From CAYGZA01 sp964354135 (lineage in GTDB: Bacteria > Planctomycetota > Planctomycetia > Pirellulales > Thermoguttaceae), in NCBI GenBank assembly GCA_964354135.1, contig CAYGZA010000003.1, forward strand, positions 1-64,000: a DNA stretch of 64,000 nucleotides, written 5' to 3'. Position 1 is the first letter of the stretch. Every line of letters begins with the position of its first letter. A program made the position numbers and the translations under genes. A model generated the notes under the pieces. The model had not been told where the DNA came from and did no database searches. It saw nothing but the letters and a program-made list of their open reading frames with translations. Of the stretch, positions 1-8,474 are shown in pieces.

Positions 1-44
1 CACCGCCACCCCCACCGCCCCGCCCGCATCCCAAATTCGAGGCC

Positions 45-536
45 ATGAAGCGGTTTGAGTTGACGGTGTTGCACACGAGCAGTACATCCGTAACCGTCGG
101 CTGCGGTCCCTTTTGGATTGCATGGATTATCCGTATCGTGGACCTGGAAAGAAAAGACAAAGCACAATACAGGTTTAGGGGTTCTGGCGGGCAGTGTAGC
201 TTGTCACCCTCGCCGGTGAGCGTTTGCAGAAGCTTTGGGTCGGCATCCCCGAACAGCTTTTATGCGCCCGGGTGGATGACAGCGTTCGACTTCGCCGGCG
301 ACGCGATGATCGGCGCGTCCTACTCGGGGCCCACCCCTGAGAATCAAACCGCCAGGAGCCCCGATTTCCACTTCGGTGGCATTCGCCGCGACGTGCCGTG
401 GTATGCGGTGCGGCTCCGGTTTCGATTCGTGATCAAGAACATCGACCTGCCGACGGAGGTCTGCATACCCCCCGGCATCAGCATCAGCGATCCGCCACTG
501 GGAAAGATGGAACTACGGAAATGGTGGGGCCTTTAG
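45..536 (+). CDS. Hypothetical protein, doubtful
   Basis: An open frame of 163 codons. I recognise no family. The first 60 residues have the irregular, Ser/Arg/Cys-rich composition of a chance frame, but the last 90 or so look protein-like: an aromatic stretch with WMTAFDFAGD, then alternating hydrophobic/charged residues with YAVRLRFRFVIKNIDLP, suggestive of beta strands. If real, the gene probably begins further in or is the 3' part of a larger gene decayed at its 5' end. It lies just upstream of the toxin/PAAR module and on the same strand, so it could be a leftover cargo or immunity gene. Weakly supported. Confidence 0.3.
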   Translation: MKRFELTVLHTSSTSVTVGCGPFWIAWIIRIVDLERKDKAQYRFRGSGGQCSLSPSPVSVCRSFGSASPNSFYAPGWMTAFDFAGDAMIGASYSGPTPENQTARSPDFHFGGIRRDVPWYAVRLRFRFVIKNIDLPTEVCIPPGISISDPPLGKMELRKWWGL

Positions 537-591
537 CAACGGAAAGCGGCACGCGGCTTCTTTCCGCGTTAAGCCTTCCGAGTCGGTCACT

Positions 592-1074
592 ATGCCGCAA
601 CGCACCTGTACGCGAAGCCCGAAGCACCGCGACGCCGGCTCGCCCGGCAGCCAACAGGGCCTCCGAGAGACCCGCAACGATCTGTTGAAAGAACAGTCCG
701 CGCCCCTGGCCAAGCACCCCAAGAACTGCGTCCTGGTGTACGGAAAGCGACAACTCGTCGGCGTGAAGGACAATACCATCTACGTGTTCAAGCACGACAA
801 CTTCGCGGGCTACCACGCCTACTCGGTTGGCGGCAAGGAGCTTTGCACGAGGCTCCCAACCGCCCGGGCGTGGGTCGCGGAGAGGTTGGGCACGAGTGTC
901 AAGAGGTGTCCCCCGAGCGGGGACAGCCCGTTCCAAGCGTGGGCGCGGGAAGCAAGAGCGTCGTCGGAGTCGTTTTCCGAGGGCGGCGCCTGGGAAAGGT
1001 CGGGAGTACGCGGGTGGCGTCATAGCGGAGCCCCGCCCGGTGGTAGTACAAGCCCGGCGCGAGCAGGGCTATAA
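592..1074 (+). CDS. Hypothetical protein, possible toxin-domain remnant
   Basis: A 160-codon frame. Residues about 30-95 look like a real small domain (VLVYGKRQLVGVKDNTIYVF, then a His/Tyr-rich NFAGYHAYSVGG). The N-terminus and the Ser/Gly/Arg-rich tail do not. The size and the position directly upstream of an FHA/PAAR module would fit the C-terminal piece of a polymorphic toxin or a decayed cargo gene. No catalytic motif can be named. The frame ends at 1074, inside a perfect TATAAT box that seems to serve the next gene, which suggests that the coding part stops before or near there. Function unknown. Confidence 0.3.
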   Translation: MPQRTCTRSPKHRDAGSPGSQQGLRETRNDLLKEQSAPLAKHPKNCVLVYGKRQLVGVKDNTIYVFKHDNFAGYHAYSVGGKELCTRLPTARAWVAERLGTSVKRCPPSGDSPFQAWAREARASSESFSEGGAWERSGVRGWRHSGAPPGGSTSPARAGL

Positions 1075-1075
1075 T
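1047..1075 (+). promoter_or_regulatory. Putative promoter of the FHA/PAAR operon
   Basis: A perfect TATAAT at 1070-1075 lies 60 bases before the chosen start of the FHA gene. The -35 position (1047-1052, TACAAG) is a poor match. It supports a start at 1136 rather than any upstream in-frame codon. Confidence 0.4.
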
Positions 1076-1135
1076 GCAACGGTCCAGGATGGCACGCCGC
1101 GATCCTGTGGCGTCGGGAAGCACTCGGGCCGAACT

Positions 1136-2152
1136 ATGCGGATCATTGTCGAAGTTGCATCGGGCCCTGCCGCCGGGAAGAAGATCGTGTTGGGAGCCGG
1201 CCTGGTGCTGAAAGTAGGACGTACCGAATGGGCGGATCACTCCTTCCCGCACGACGGGCAGATGTCGGGCGTCCACTTCGCGCTGGAAACCGATAGCGCC
1301 GCCTGCTACGTCCGGGACCTGGGCAGCACGAACGGCACGTTCGTCAACGGCCGGCAGATCGCCGACAGGGTCCCCCTCCGCAACGGCGATCAGGTCCGCG
1401 CCGGCCAGACCGCGTTCGTGGTGCATGGAGAAGGCGAGCCGGCACCGACCGCGGGGATGCCCGGCGGGGGAGTTGCGGCGACCGGGCCGGCCGTCCTGCC
1501 ACCGTTCCTCTTGCCCGCGCCTCCTCCCGAGCGCGGGGCGATCGGGTACACGGTCGAGAGGTGCGACTCGGGCTTGACGCTGTGCCGTGGAGCCAACGAC
1601 CAGGTCGCACCTGCCGACCTGGCCTTGCTGTTGTGCCAATCGTTGCCGGTCTACCTGATCGTGGACTTCAGGAACCTCGGTTCCCCGCCCCCGGAGCAGC
1701 TCGTCACGCCGCAGTACCTTTTCGACTGGCTCGACCCCCTCGCGGCGCCCCTGGCCTCGCCGGTCGTTGTGGGACAGGACGACCTGTTGGATTGGCCCAA
1801 ACTTATCCGGGAGGCGTGGGGCAAAGACGCCGTGATTTGCCTCTTCTCCCGGCAAGAGAAGCAGGCCCTGCTGGAGCACTTGCAGCGCTCGCTCCGCGCC
1901 AAGCCGAAGCGGGATGACATGAGCGGCGGGATGCTGGGCTTCTGCTGGCCCAGCGTGATGGCGATGCTCCTGGCACACGGCCCGCCCGCTTTGGTGCGGC
2001 AATTGCTGGCGGGCATCGACGCGGTGCTGGTGGAGCTGCCCGACCTGCCGGAAACCTGGCAGGTCTACGGCGAGGCCGGCGTGGCCGACCTCTTGGCCCA
2101 AGCGGGGCTCTCCAGAGAGCCGGCGGAGCACTCCGGTGCCCAAACCCAATGA
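1136..2152 (+). CDS. FHA-domain protein with DUF4123-like C-terminal region
   Basis: A protein of 338 aa. Residues 1-95 form a forkhead-associated (FHA) phosphopeptide-binding domain with its conserved residues in order: GR (28-29), SGVH (44-47) and GSTNGT (63-68). A Pro/Gly linker follows (about 100-135). The remaining 200 residues resemble the DUF4123 type of effector-chaperone domain (LPVYLIVDF, LFSRQEKQALLEHLQRSLR, FCWPSVMAMLL); this second assignment is weak. FHA and DUF4123 proteins are known from type VI secretion loci, where the latter load effectors onto VgrG/PAAR spikes. The PAAR gene follows 28 bases later, which agrees with an adaptor role. The frame is open upstream to 827, but the ATG at 1136 begins the FHA fold exactly and follows a TATAAT box. 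The role is inferred. Confidence 0.75.
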   Translation: MRIIVEVASGPAAGKKIVLGAGLVLKVGRTEWADHSFPHDGQMSGVHFALETDSAACYVRDLGSTNGTFVNGRQIADRVPLRNGDQVRAGQTAFVVHGEGEPAPTAGMPGGGVAATGPAVLPPFLLPAPPPERGAIGYTVERCDSGLTLCRGANDQVAPADLALLLCQSLPVYLIVDFRNLGSPPPEQLVTPQYLFDWLDPLAAPLASPVVVGQDDLLDWPKLIREAWGKDAVICLFSRQEKQALLEHLQRSLRAKPKRDDMSGGMLGFCWPSVMAMLLAHGPPALVRQLLAGIDAVLVELPDLPETWQVYGEAGVADLLAQAGLSREPAEHSGAQTQ

Positions 2153-2180
2153 CTGCGTCGACGAAGAAAGGAACCAGGAA

Positions 2181-2465
2181 ATGCCTCCGGCAGCACGTAT
2201 CGGCGACATGCACGTTTGCCCCATGGTCACGGGGATCGTTCCTCACGTGGGCGGCCCGATCACGATGGGTTGCCCGACGGTGATGATCGGCTTCATGCCG
2301 GCTGCGCGCGTCGGCGACATGGCGACTTGCGTGGGGCCTCCCGATGCGATTGCCATGGGGTCCTTTACGGTGTTGATCGGGTTCATGCCCGCCGCGCGCA
2401 TGGGCGACCTGACCGTCCACGGGGGGACGGTGACGGTGGGGTTTCCGCAGGTGATGATCGGTTGA
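2181..2465 (+). CDS. PAAR-domain protein
   Basis: A 94-aa protein that is nothing but a PAAR repeat domain: an N-terminal PPAARIGD, then repeated GCPTVMIGFMPAARVGD- and VLIGFMPAARMGD-like units, with His/Cys residues (MHVCPM, MATCVGPP) of the kind that bind the zinc at the cone tip. PAAR proteins cap the VgrG spike of type VI secretion and related contractile injection systems and carry or recruit effectors. The start is the ATG at 2181 after an AGGAA-type ribosome site (GGAACCAGGAA). No spike, sheath or tube gene lies inside the window; they would have to lie upstream of base 1 or elsewhere. The following gene at 2618 is the natural effector candidate. Confidence 0.9.
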   Translation: MPPAARIGDMHVCPMVTGIVPHVGGPITMGCPTVMIGFMPAARVGDMATCVGPPDAIAMGSFTVLIGFMPAARMGDLTVHGGTVTVGFPQVMIG

Positions 2466-2617
2466 ATGGTTGCGCCGCAGCAGGGAACCCTTGAGGGGCC
2501 GTTCGACTATTCTATCATCCTCGGAATCGAGATACGACGTCCGAAGCCAGCCCTGGAGATCGCCGGGGCCTTAGTCCGGCCGACGAGAGGAGCCCATCGG
2601 GCTGAAATGAGGATGCC

Positions 2618-3052
2618 ATGGACTATCCAGTGATTTTTCCGCTCCGCGAGGCGCTCGCGCACCATACGCCGGACGAGGTCCGGCAGATCGCACGGGGGAA
2701 CTCCTTCACCGAGCACCTGGCCGAACGAGGTCCTTACCGCAGTCCCCGCATGCGCGGTTTCTCGGAGATCTGGCACAAGCTGGCCGGGCGGGGATACGCC
2801 ATCGTGCGGATCGACTCCCAGGGGCACGCCAACCTCTCCGACCGGGACGGCAATGCCAACGAGATCGGGGGGATTGCGGGAGGGCCCCACAGCGCCGTCC
2901 CCCATTACCACAAGGAGTGGATTGCCGCCGAGTTGTTCCAGCGCTACCTGGAGGATTACGTGCCCCAGGTGGTCCGCTACGACGATGCCGGCGATCCGGT
3001 CACGGGGGCCATGACCGACGAGAAGGCCAAACAGACGCACATCAAACAGTAA
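2618..3052 (+). CDS. Small effector-like protein of unknown family
   Basis: 144 aa, no signal peptide, no membrane segment. It is not a family I can name. Features seen: a charged N-terminal helix region, a central IVRIDSQGHANLSDRDGNAN stretch (63-82), then HSAVPHYHKEW (91-101) with three histidines, reminiscent of the metal- or base-binding clusters in nuclease-type toxin C-termini. The C-terminus is hydrophilic. Located 153 bases after the PAAR gene and 15 bases before the caspase/vWA gene, on the same strand, it may be the cargo of the spike or an immunity partner. A toxin role is inferred from context only. Confidence 0.55.
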   Translation: MDYPVIFPLREALAHHTPDEVRQIARGNSFTEHLAERGPYRSPRMRGFSEIWHKLAGRGYAIVRIDSQGHANLSDRDGNANEIGGIAGGPHSAVPHYHKEWIAAELFQRYLEDYVPQVVRYDDAGDPVTGAMTDEKAKQTHIKQ

Positions 3053-3067
3053 ACGCGAAGGAGCGCC

Positions 3068-6000
3068 ATGTCCGCGACGAATCCTCCCGCCGGATCGGGG
3101 AAGCCGGGCGATTCGGGGAGTTCGCGTCCCGCCAAGGCCGACTGGCGCGGCAAGGCGAAGGCCGCCGCGCCCGGCGGCCGCGCCTCGGCCAAGAAGGGCG
3201 CCCTCTGGCGGGAGAAGTCGGACCAGGAGTTCCAGCACGCCAGGCGGCGGTACCGGATCACGGTGATCTCGCTCATCGGGGCCGTCGTCGGGCTCATCGC
3301 GCTTTTTGTTTGGATTGTCCTATGGCCGGCGCTTTGGAAGCGGACTCCCTTCTTTGCCCTGGCAGTCACCGGCTATCAGTCCTCGCCGGACGCCGGGGAT
3401 TCTCTTTCGTGGCCGGGGGCCGGGGGCTCTCCGATTCTCCCGCCCAATTGGTGGGCCGGAAAAGACCTCCAGCGATTCGAATACCTTAATCCGGAGAATG
3501 GGAGAATCGCCGACTACTGCCAGGTCAGCTACGCTCCCCACGCCGAGGACCCGAGGGACGGATTCCGCGAGCTTCGGGAGAAAATCGCGGGGTGCCGAGG
3601 CGGCGGTCCGACGCGCCATGCCGTCATTGTGTACCTGAGCGTGCATGGGGCGGTGAACGGGGAAGGCCGGGCCTGCCTGGTTCCGCCCGGCGGCAAGGCG
3701 TGGCTCCCGCTCGATGAGCTGCTCATCTATCTCTTCCCCCGGGAGAAAAGCGGCAAGCTGCCGGAAAAGAAGCTCCTCATCCTCGACTGCAACCGCATGG
3801 ATGCCAACTGGGGGATTGGCCTCCTGTACAACGGCTTCGCCGACGCCCTCAAGCGGGCCCTCGAGGACGCGCGCGGAAAAGGGGCGGATGTCGCCGGGCT
3901 GGTGATCCTCAATTCGACCGGCCCCGGCCAGATCGGCTGGACTTCCCCCGAGGAGTTCCAGGGCTCCGTGTTCGGCTACTACGTGTTCAAGGGGCTGATG
4001 GGCTTCGCCGACCGCTCCGGGGAAGGCGACGGCAACGGAAAGGTCACGCTCTCGGAGCTCTACCGGTACGTGAGCGGCAGCGTCAAGGATTGGGTGCGGG
4101 ACCATCGCGCCGATGAGCAGGCGCCGCTGCTCGTGCCCGACAATGCGGGGGATTTTCCGCTGGTTTTCGCCCCTTTCAACGAAGGGCAACTCCAGGCGGA
4201 AGAGAAGAAATGGGCCGCTTCGGCTTCCGGAGCCGTGGACCGCGCGAGGGCGTGGAGCGACGTCGCCGAACTCTGGAAGAAGCACGCCGAACTCGACGGC
4301 CGAAGCCCGGAACCGGAAAAGTGGACCCCGGAATCGGACAAGGGGAGCCCGTGGCGCTGGAACCCTCTGGGCTGGGAGGAGTTTCAGCAGGGACTGCTGC
4401 GGCTGGAGGACTTGCTCCTGGCCGGCGAAATCGACGCCGACGAGCTGGCGAAGACCAGGAAGCGGTTACTGGATCGGGCGGCCGATCTCCAGCAGGATCC
4501 CCTCGCCGGCCAATTGAAGGCGTACCGCTTCCACAGCCTGCCGTTGGCGACGCGGTTTTCCGGCAATCCGAGCACTTCCGGCCGGTCCAAAGCCGACGTC
4601 GTCGAGGCCCACTTCCTGCGGATGCTCCAGGAGCATCTCGATCCCGACGTCCGCAACGACCAGGCCCACGCGCCGTTGCTGAAGCAGGCGGCCCAGGCCC
4701 GCGACGCGGCTGAGTCGGTGGCCGCGCCCTTCGACGAGCGGGTCCACTACTGGATCCAGAGGCAGGTCGACGCGGCCGACGCCGAGCGCCGGCGCGCCGA
4801 GGACGGGCTCTTCGTCGGAGATCCCGGGACCCTGAGCGACGCGAAGAAGAAGCTCGATGCGCTGGTCGGCGCCGACGGCCGCGGCGGCCAATACGGCGAG
4901 GCGCGGATCCGCGGGGAGGCGGTCTGGCGGGCCTTTGCGGTGCGGGACCGGGCCTGTGCCAAGGCTCCCTACCTGGCGGAGTGGCTCTTGGCGCGGCTCC
5001 ACGACGGCGATCCCGCGCGGCGCGACAAGCTGATCGGCAAGCTGTTCGCGATGATCCAAGTCACGCAAGAGCTGTCGCGGGAACTCGACGAAGAGCTGGG
5101 GCGCCAGGCCGAGGGTTCCCTCCCGAACGGCGGAGCGTCTCCCACGCTGGCCGGCCGCACGAAGGCACTTGCCGGCGCGTTGACGGAGCTGGAGGGAGCG
5201 TTCCGGGAAGACTGGTCCAGGGTGGAGAGCTTGGGCGACAACCGGCAGAAACTCAAGCGGCTCCGCAGCGTGTTGGCCGTGCCCCTGGTCACAGGTGCCG
5301 CGAGGAACCTGCTGCGAAGGCACTACCTGGAAGCTCTCCCTGGCGGGGAGTCGAAGGGCCCGACCGACCGAATTGCCCCCGGCAAGGAGCCGGCCGAGCC
5401 TGCCGAGAGCGCGACCGAGTGGACCGACCGCTTGACGAAGCGGGGGAAGCATCCCGCCTGGGCCATCCTCAACCGGCGGCAGCTTGAGGACGATGAGAGC
5501 CCTGTCCGAAAGCCGCCGGCTCCGGCGACCAGGCCCCCCGCAGAGAGCGCTTCCCAGGCTGAGAAACGGGCTTTTTTGGCCAAGCACGGCGAGGAAGTCC
5601 GGGCGCTTCTTTCCGCGGTGGGGCAGGACGCCGCGGCGTGGTGCAAGGAAAGCGAGAAGGCCCTCCGCCTCGACGAGCCGGTTCCCGCCCCGGCCAAGAC
5701 CCGCCCCGGCTACGGCAAGGCCGACCGGTTGGTCCACGCCGCGGCGGCGTTTTTGCCGTCGGGCCCGGTTGGCGGGACGGGGCCGCCTGCGGACCCGGTC
5801 TCCCAACTGCGGCGGCTCGACCTCCGCTACCTGCTGTTGTGGCATTGCCGCCGGACGCTGGACGACTTCTGGGGCCCGCCGCCGGAGGACAATGCCACGG
5901 CGTCTTTCTTTGAGACGGCGGCGGAAGACTACCTTTCCTGCGCCGAGCGGCTCTGTCAGCCTGCCGGCGGCCGGCCCTCGTCCAAGTCCAACCTGCGGGA

Positions 6001-8392
6001 CCTCCTGGAGTCGCGCCGCAAGGCGGCGCAGGCGGGCATCATCCCGTCAGTGGACAGTCACCTCCAGGTGCTCCCGGGCAAGCCGCCGCTTCCCGTCAAG
6101 CCGCCGTCCGTCGCCGCGGGTCTTCCGCCCGGGGAGGCGGCCTTCTATCTGAAAAGCGCCGCCAGCGGCCAGGTGCTCCCGTTGTTCCCCTCCGAAAGCG
6201 AGGCCAGACAACCGGCGTCGGCAGCGCCGGGCGGAGAGAAACAGCCGGCTTCGGGTCTGCGCCGCGTGAGCGTCAAGGTGGCGGGCTCCGAGACCCAGCC
6301 GAAGGCGGCTTCTGGTTCGGAGCCCGGGTGGTATTGGATCTCCGGCGGCGACAAGCTTCTGGAGGAGAAGTCGTTCAGGGCCTTCACTCTCTACCGGGGC
6401 CACCGGCAGCACAAGGACGTCACCGTGGTGCCGCTCGGCGAAGGCCGGGAAATCGTCTTCGAGCCGCCCAAGGACCTCAAGGCCACGGTCAGGGTAAAAG
6501 GGACGCGCCACACGGAAAGCTACGTGGTCTTCATCGTCGACTACTCCGGAACGATGAACGCGCCTTTACCCGCGCCGGAAACGCGGAAGCGCTATCAGGC
6601 GGCAAGGGACACCCTGAGCCAAGTCCTGACGCGGCTTGCGGCGGTTCCGGAGAAGCCGTATCGCGTGGGCGTCATGGTCTATGGGCATCGCGTCAACTAT
6701 GCCTCGACGATGCAGGCCAGCAAGTGGCCGGTGCCGTCCGGCGCGACGTACGTCAAGTTCAAGTCCCCGGATTCCACGGAACTCGTCTCGGCCGATGAAG
6801 AAGTGAAGGCTGATAAGCCCGGGCGCCACCCGGGCCGAGACGTGGAGATGATCTGGCCGCCGGAAGGGAATTGGCCGCCGGGTCCGCTGACCGAAAACGG
6901 CGTCCGGGACATCGAAGACAAGGTGAAGCCGTTGAGGCCGGTCGGATTTACTCCCTTGTACCTCTCGATTCAGCAGGCAGCCAACAAGTACCTGAGCCAG
7001 GTGGGCGGGGCGGCGGGGGCGCCGGTCGGAGTGTCGCGGCACATCATCGTGATCACCGACGGCCTGAACGATCAGCCCACCGCGGGCCTGGAAGACCAGC
7101 CCGACGAGATAAGGCAGGGCACCGGGGCCAAGGACGTCCGCGACGCGCTCGATAGCGCGCGGACCTCCGGCAGGGAGATTCGATTGGACGTCATCGGCTT
7201 CAACCTCGCCGAGGGGGAGCCGGAGAAGCTCACCCAGCTCAGACAGCTCACCAAGGACCACGGCGGCGATTACTCTACGGCCGGCGATGCGTCCGTGCTC
7301 GCAGAACAGCTTCGGAAATCGCTGCGGCTGAACAGGTACGTCGTTTACCCGGAGGGCACGCCGCCGGCCGGCGTGGCCGCAGTCGAGGCCGAGAAGTCCC
7401 AGGAGCTGGACACAGCCTGGCCGATCGGCGATCTGGAGAAGGCCGATCGGGAGAAGCAGCCGACGGGGGCGCCGTACCTCGTGCGGATCGCGGCCGCGTC
7501 GGGAGGAGCGGAAGCGAAAGTCCAAGCCGCCCGAGTGAAGATCCAGGGCGGCGAGGCGCTCCGGCTGTTCTTGAGCAAAGACGCGCTGCGGCTGGAGCAC
7601 GAGCGCTACCGCGAGAACCTGTGCGAAGCCCCCGCGGATGACGTCTCCCGGTCCGGCGTCAAAGCAGTGGCGGAGCCGGAGCGGAAGCTGTTCGTGGCGG
7701 CCCACGTCCCCGAGGTGATCCGGGGCAACGTCGGCTTCTTCTTCTCCATCCAGAACGATGCGGCAACGGAGTTCAGCGAGCGTCCGGCGGAGGCTTGGGT
7801 CGAAATCCGGCCGGTGCTCAAGGAGGGCGAAGCGCCGCCGCCCTACGTCTTCTACGATCTACAGCTCAAGCCCGGCTGTCCGGTTCCCCTCCTCCAGTGT
7901 ACGGCCCCCAAGTGGTCCGACGAGGCCAGACAGGCGGAGGTCCGCCTCTGGTGCAAGTTCAAAAAGACCCCTTTCGCGGAAGAGCTGACCGTCGACGAGC
8001 TCAAGGACAAGGGCCGATTCGAGCCGAAGACGCCCAAGGGCATCTGGCTGGAGCTCCGCCGTCAGCCCGAGGAAAAGGGAGACCTCGACAACGTCACGGT
8101 GATCGAGAAGCACGAGCGGCCGAGCGACCCGAGCGCGCCGAAGGACAACCTAAGCGCGCTGCGGATCGAGATGGATCCTCCGCCCGAGAAGGCGGTTCAT
8201 CATTACTACCACGACCCTCAGGTCAGGACCGTGGTTCACACGTTCTCCTACAAGCGGAGCCTTGCCCGCCAGGTCGGCTCGTTCAAGGTCCGCATCACCC
8301 CGCGCGAGAAGATCGTCGAGGGGGCGTTCGAGATCGACAGGGACAAGCCGTTGCGGGTGCCCATTCCCAAGTACACGGCGATCGGCCGCTAA
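3068..8392 (+). CDS. Giant membrane protein with caspase-like and vWA domains
   Basis: 1774 aa. Residues 1-60 are basic and probably cytoplasmic; one membrane helix spans about 64-90. Residues 97-345 match the caspase/C14 peptidase fold: YLSVHG puts the His of the dyad at 193, LLILDCNRMD puts the Cys at 241, and a typical FGYYVFKGL...DGNGKVTLSELYRYV end follows. The middle (about 350-1050) is helical and charged with no recognised domain. At about 1150-1420 there is a vWA domain with a MIDAS: DYSGT, a Thr in GFTPLYLS, and ITDGLND. The C-terminal 350 residues look beta-rich. It directly follows the PAAR/effector genes, so it may process or sense a partner at the membrane. Joining a C14 peptidase and vWA in one chain is unusual. 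Substrate unknown. Confidence 0.8.
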   Translation: MSATNPPAGSGKPGDSGSSRPAKADWRGKAKAAAPGGRASAKKGALWREKSDQEFQHARRRYRITVISLIGAVVGLIALFVWIVLWPALWKRTPFFALAVTGYQSSPDAGDSLSWPGAGGSPILPPNWWAGKDLQRFEYLNPENGRIADYCQVSYAPHAEDPRDGFRELREKIAGCRGGGPTRHAVIVYLSVHGAVNGEGRACLVPPGGKAWLPLDELLIYLFPREKSGKLPEKKLLILDCNRMDANWGIGLLYNGFADALKRALEDARGKGADVAGLVILNSTGPGQIGWTSPEEFQGSVFGYYVFKGLMGFADRSGEGDGNGKVTLSELYRYVSGSVKDWVRDHRADEQAPLLVPDNAGDFPLVFAPFNEGQLQAEEKKWAASASGAVDRARAWSDVAELWKKHAELDGRSPEPEKWTPESDKGSPWRWNPLGWEEFQQGLLRLEDLLLAGEIDADELAKTRKRLLDRAADLQQDPLAGQLKAYRFHSLPLATRFSGNPSTSGRSKADVVEAHFLRMLQEHLDPDVRNDQAHAPLLKQAAQARDAAESVAAPFDERVHYWIQRQVDAADAERRRAEDGLFVGDPGTLSDAKKKLDALVGADGRGGQYGEARIRGEAVWRAFAVRDRACAKAPYLAEWLLARLHDGDPARRDKLIGKLFAMIQVTQELSRELDEELGRQAEGSLPNGGASPTLAGRTKALAGALTELEGAFREDWSRVESLGDNRQKLKRLRSVLAVPLVTGAARNLLRRHYLEALPGGESKGPTDRIAPGKEPAEPAESATEWTDRLTKRGKHPAWAILNRRQLEDDESPVRKPPAPATRPPAESASQAEKRAFLAKHGEEVRALLSAVGQDAAAWCKESEKALRLDEPVPAPAKTRPGYGKADRLVHAAAAFLPSGPVGGTGPPADPVSQLRRLDLRYLLLWHCRRTLDDFWGPPPEDNATASFFETAAEDYLSCAERLCQPAGGRPSSKSNLRDLLESRRKAAQAGIIPSVDSHLQVLPGKPPLPVKPPSVAAGLPPGEAAFYLKSAASGQVLPLFPSESEARQPASAAPGGEKQPASGLRRVSVKVAGSETQPKAASGSEPGWYWISGGDKLLEEKSFRAFTLYRGHRQHKDVTVVPLGEGREIVFEPPKDLKATVRVKGTRHTESYVVFIVDYSGTMNAPLPAPETRKRYQAARDTLSQVLTRLAAVPEKPYRVGVMVYGHRVNYASTMQASKWPVPSGATYVKFKSPDSTELVSADEEVKADKPGRHPGRDVEMIWPPEGNWPPGPLTENGVRDIEDKVKPLRPVGFTPLYLSIQQAANKYLSQVGGAAGAPVGVSRHIIVITDGLNDQPTAGLEDQPDEIRQGTGAKDVRDALDSARTSGREIRLDVIGFNLAEGEPEKLTQLRQLTKDHGGDYSTAGDASVLAEQLRKSLRLNRYVVYPEGTPPAGVAAVEAEKSQELDTAWPIGDLEKADREKQPTGAPYLVRIAAASGGAEAKVQAARVKIQGGEALRLFLSKDALRLEHERYRENLCEAPADDVSRSGVKAVAEPERKLFVAAHVPEVIRGNVGFFFSIQNDAATEFSERPAEAWVEIRPVLKEGEAPPPYVFYDLQLKPGCPVPLLQCTAPKWSDEARQAEVRLWCKFKKTPFAEELTVDELKDKGRFEPKTPKGIWLELRRQPEEKGDLDNVTVIEKHERPSDPSAPKDNLSALRIEMDPPPEKAVHHYYHDPQVRTVVHTFSYKRSLARQVGSFKVRITPREKIVEGAFEIDRDKPLRVPIPKYTAIGR

Positions 8393-8446
8393 GCGGCCGG
8401 CCAACAACAACTTCGCGTTCTTGCCGCCGCGTGCCCTCACCCCCTG

Positions 8447-8471
8447 CCCTCTCCCGCTCACCGGGAGAGGG
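8447..8471. repeat. Palindrome between convergent genes
   Basis: CCCTCTCCC (8447-8455) and GGGAGAGGG (8463-8471) form a 9-bp stem with a 7-base loop. It lies between the convergent 3' ends at 8392 and 8475, just after a run of C-rich CCCTCACCCCC-type sequence. This kind of element is frequent between genes in many bacteria. A two-way terminator role is plausible. Confidence 0.6.
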
Positions 8472-8474
8472 GAG

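Noticed and set aside
899..2230. 443-aa minus-strand frame across the FHA gene
   Set aside because: Arg/His/Gly-rich shadow of a GC-rich gene; no ribosome site and no motifs. The plus strand has a complete FHA signature.
6566..7705. 379-aa minus-strand frame in the giant gene
   Set aside because: Mirror of the vWA region; composition typical of an antisense frame in GC-rich DNA.
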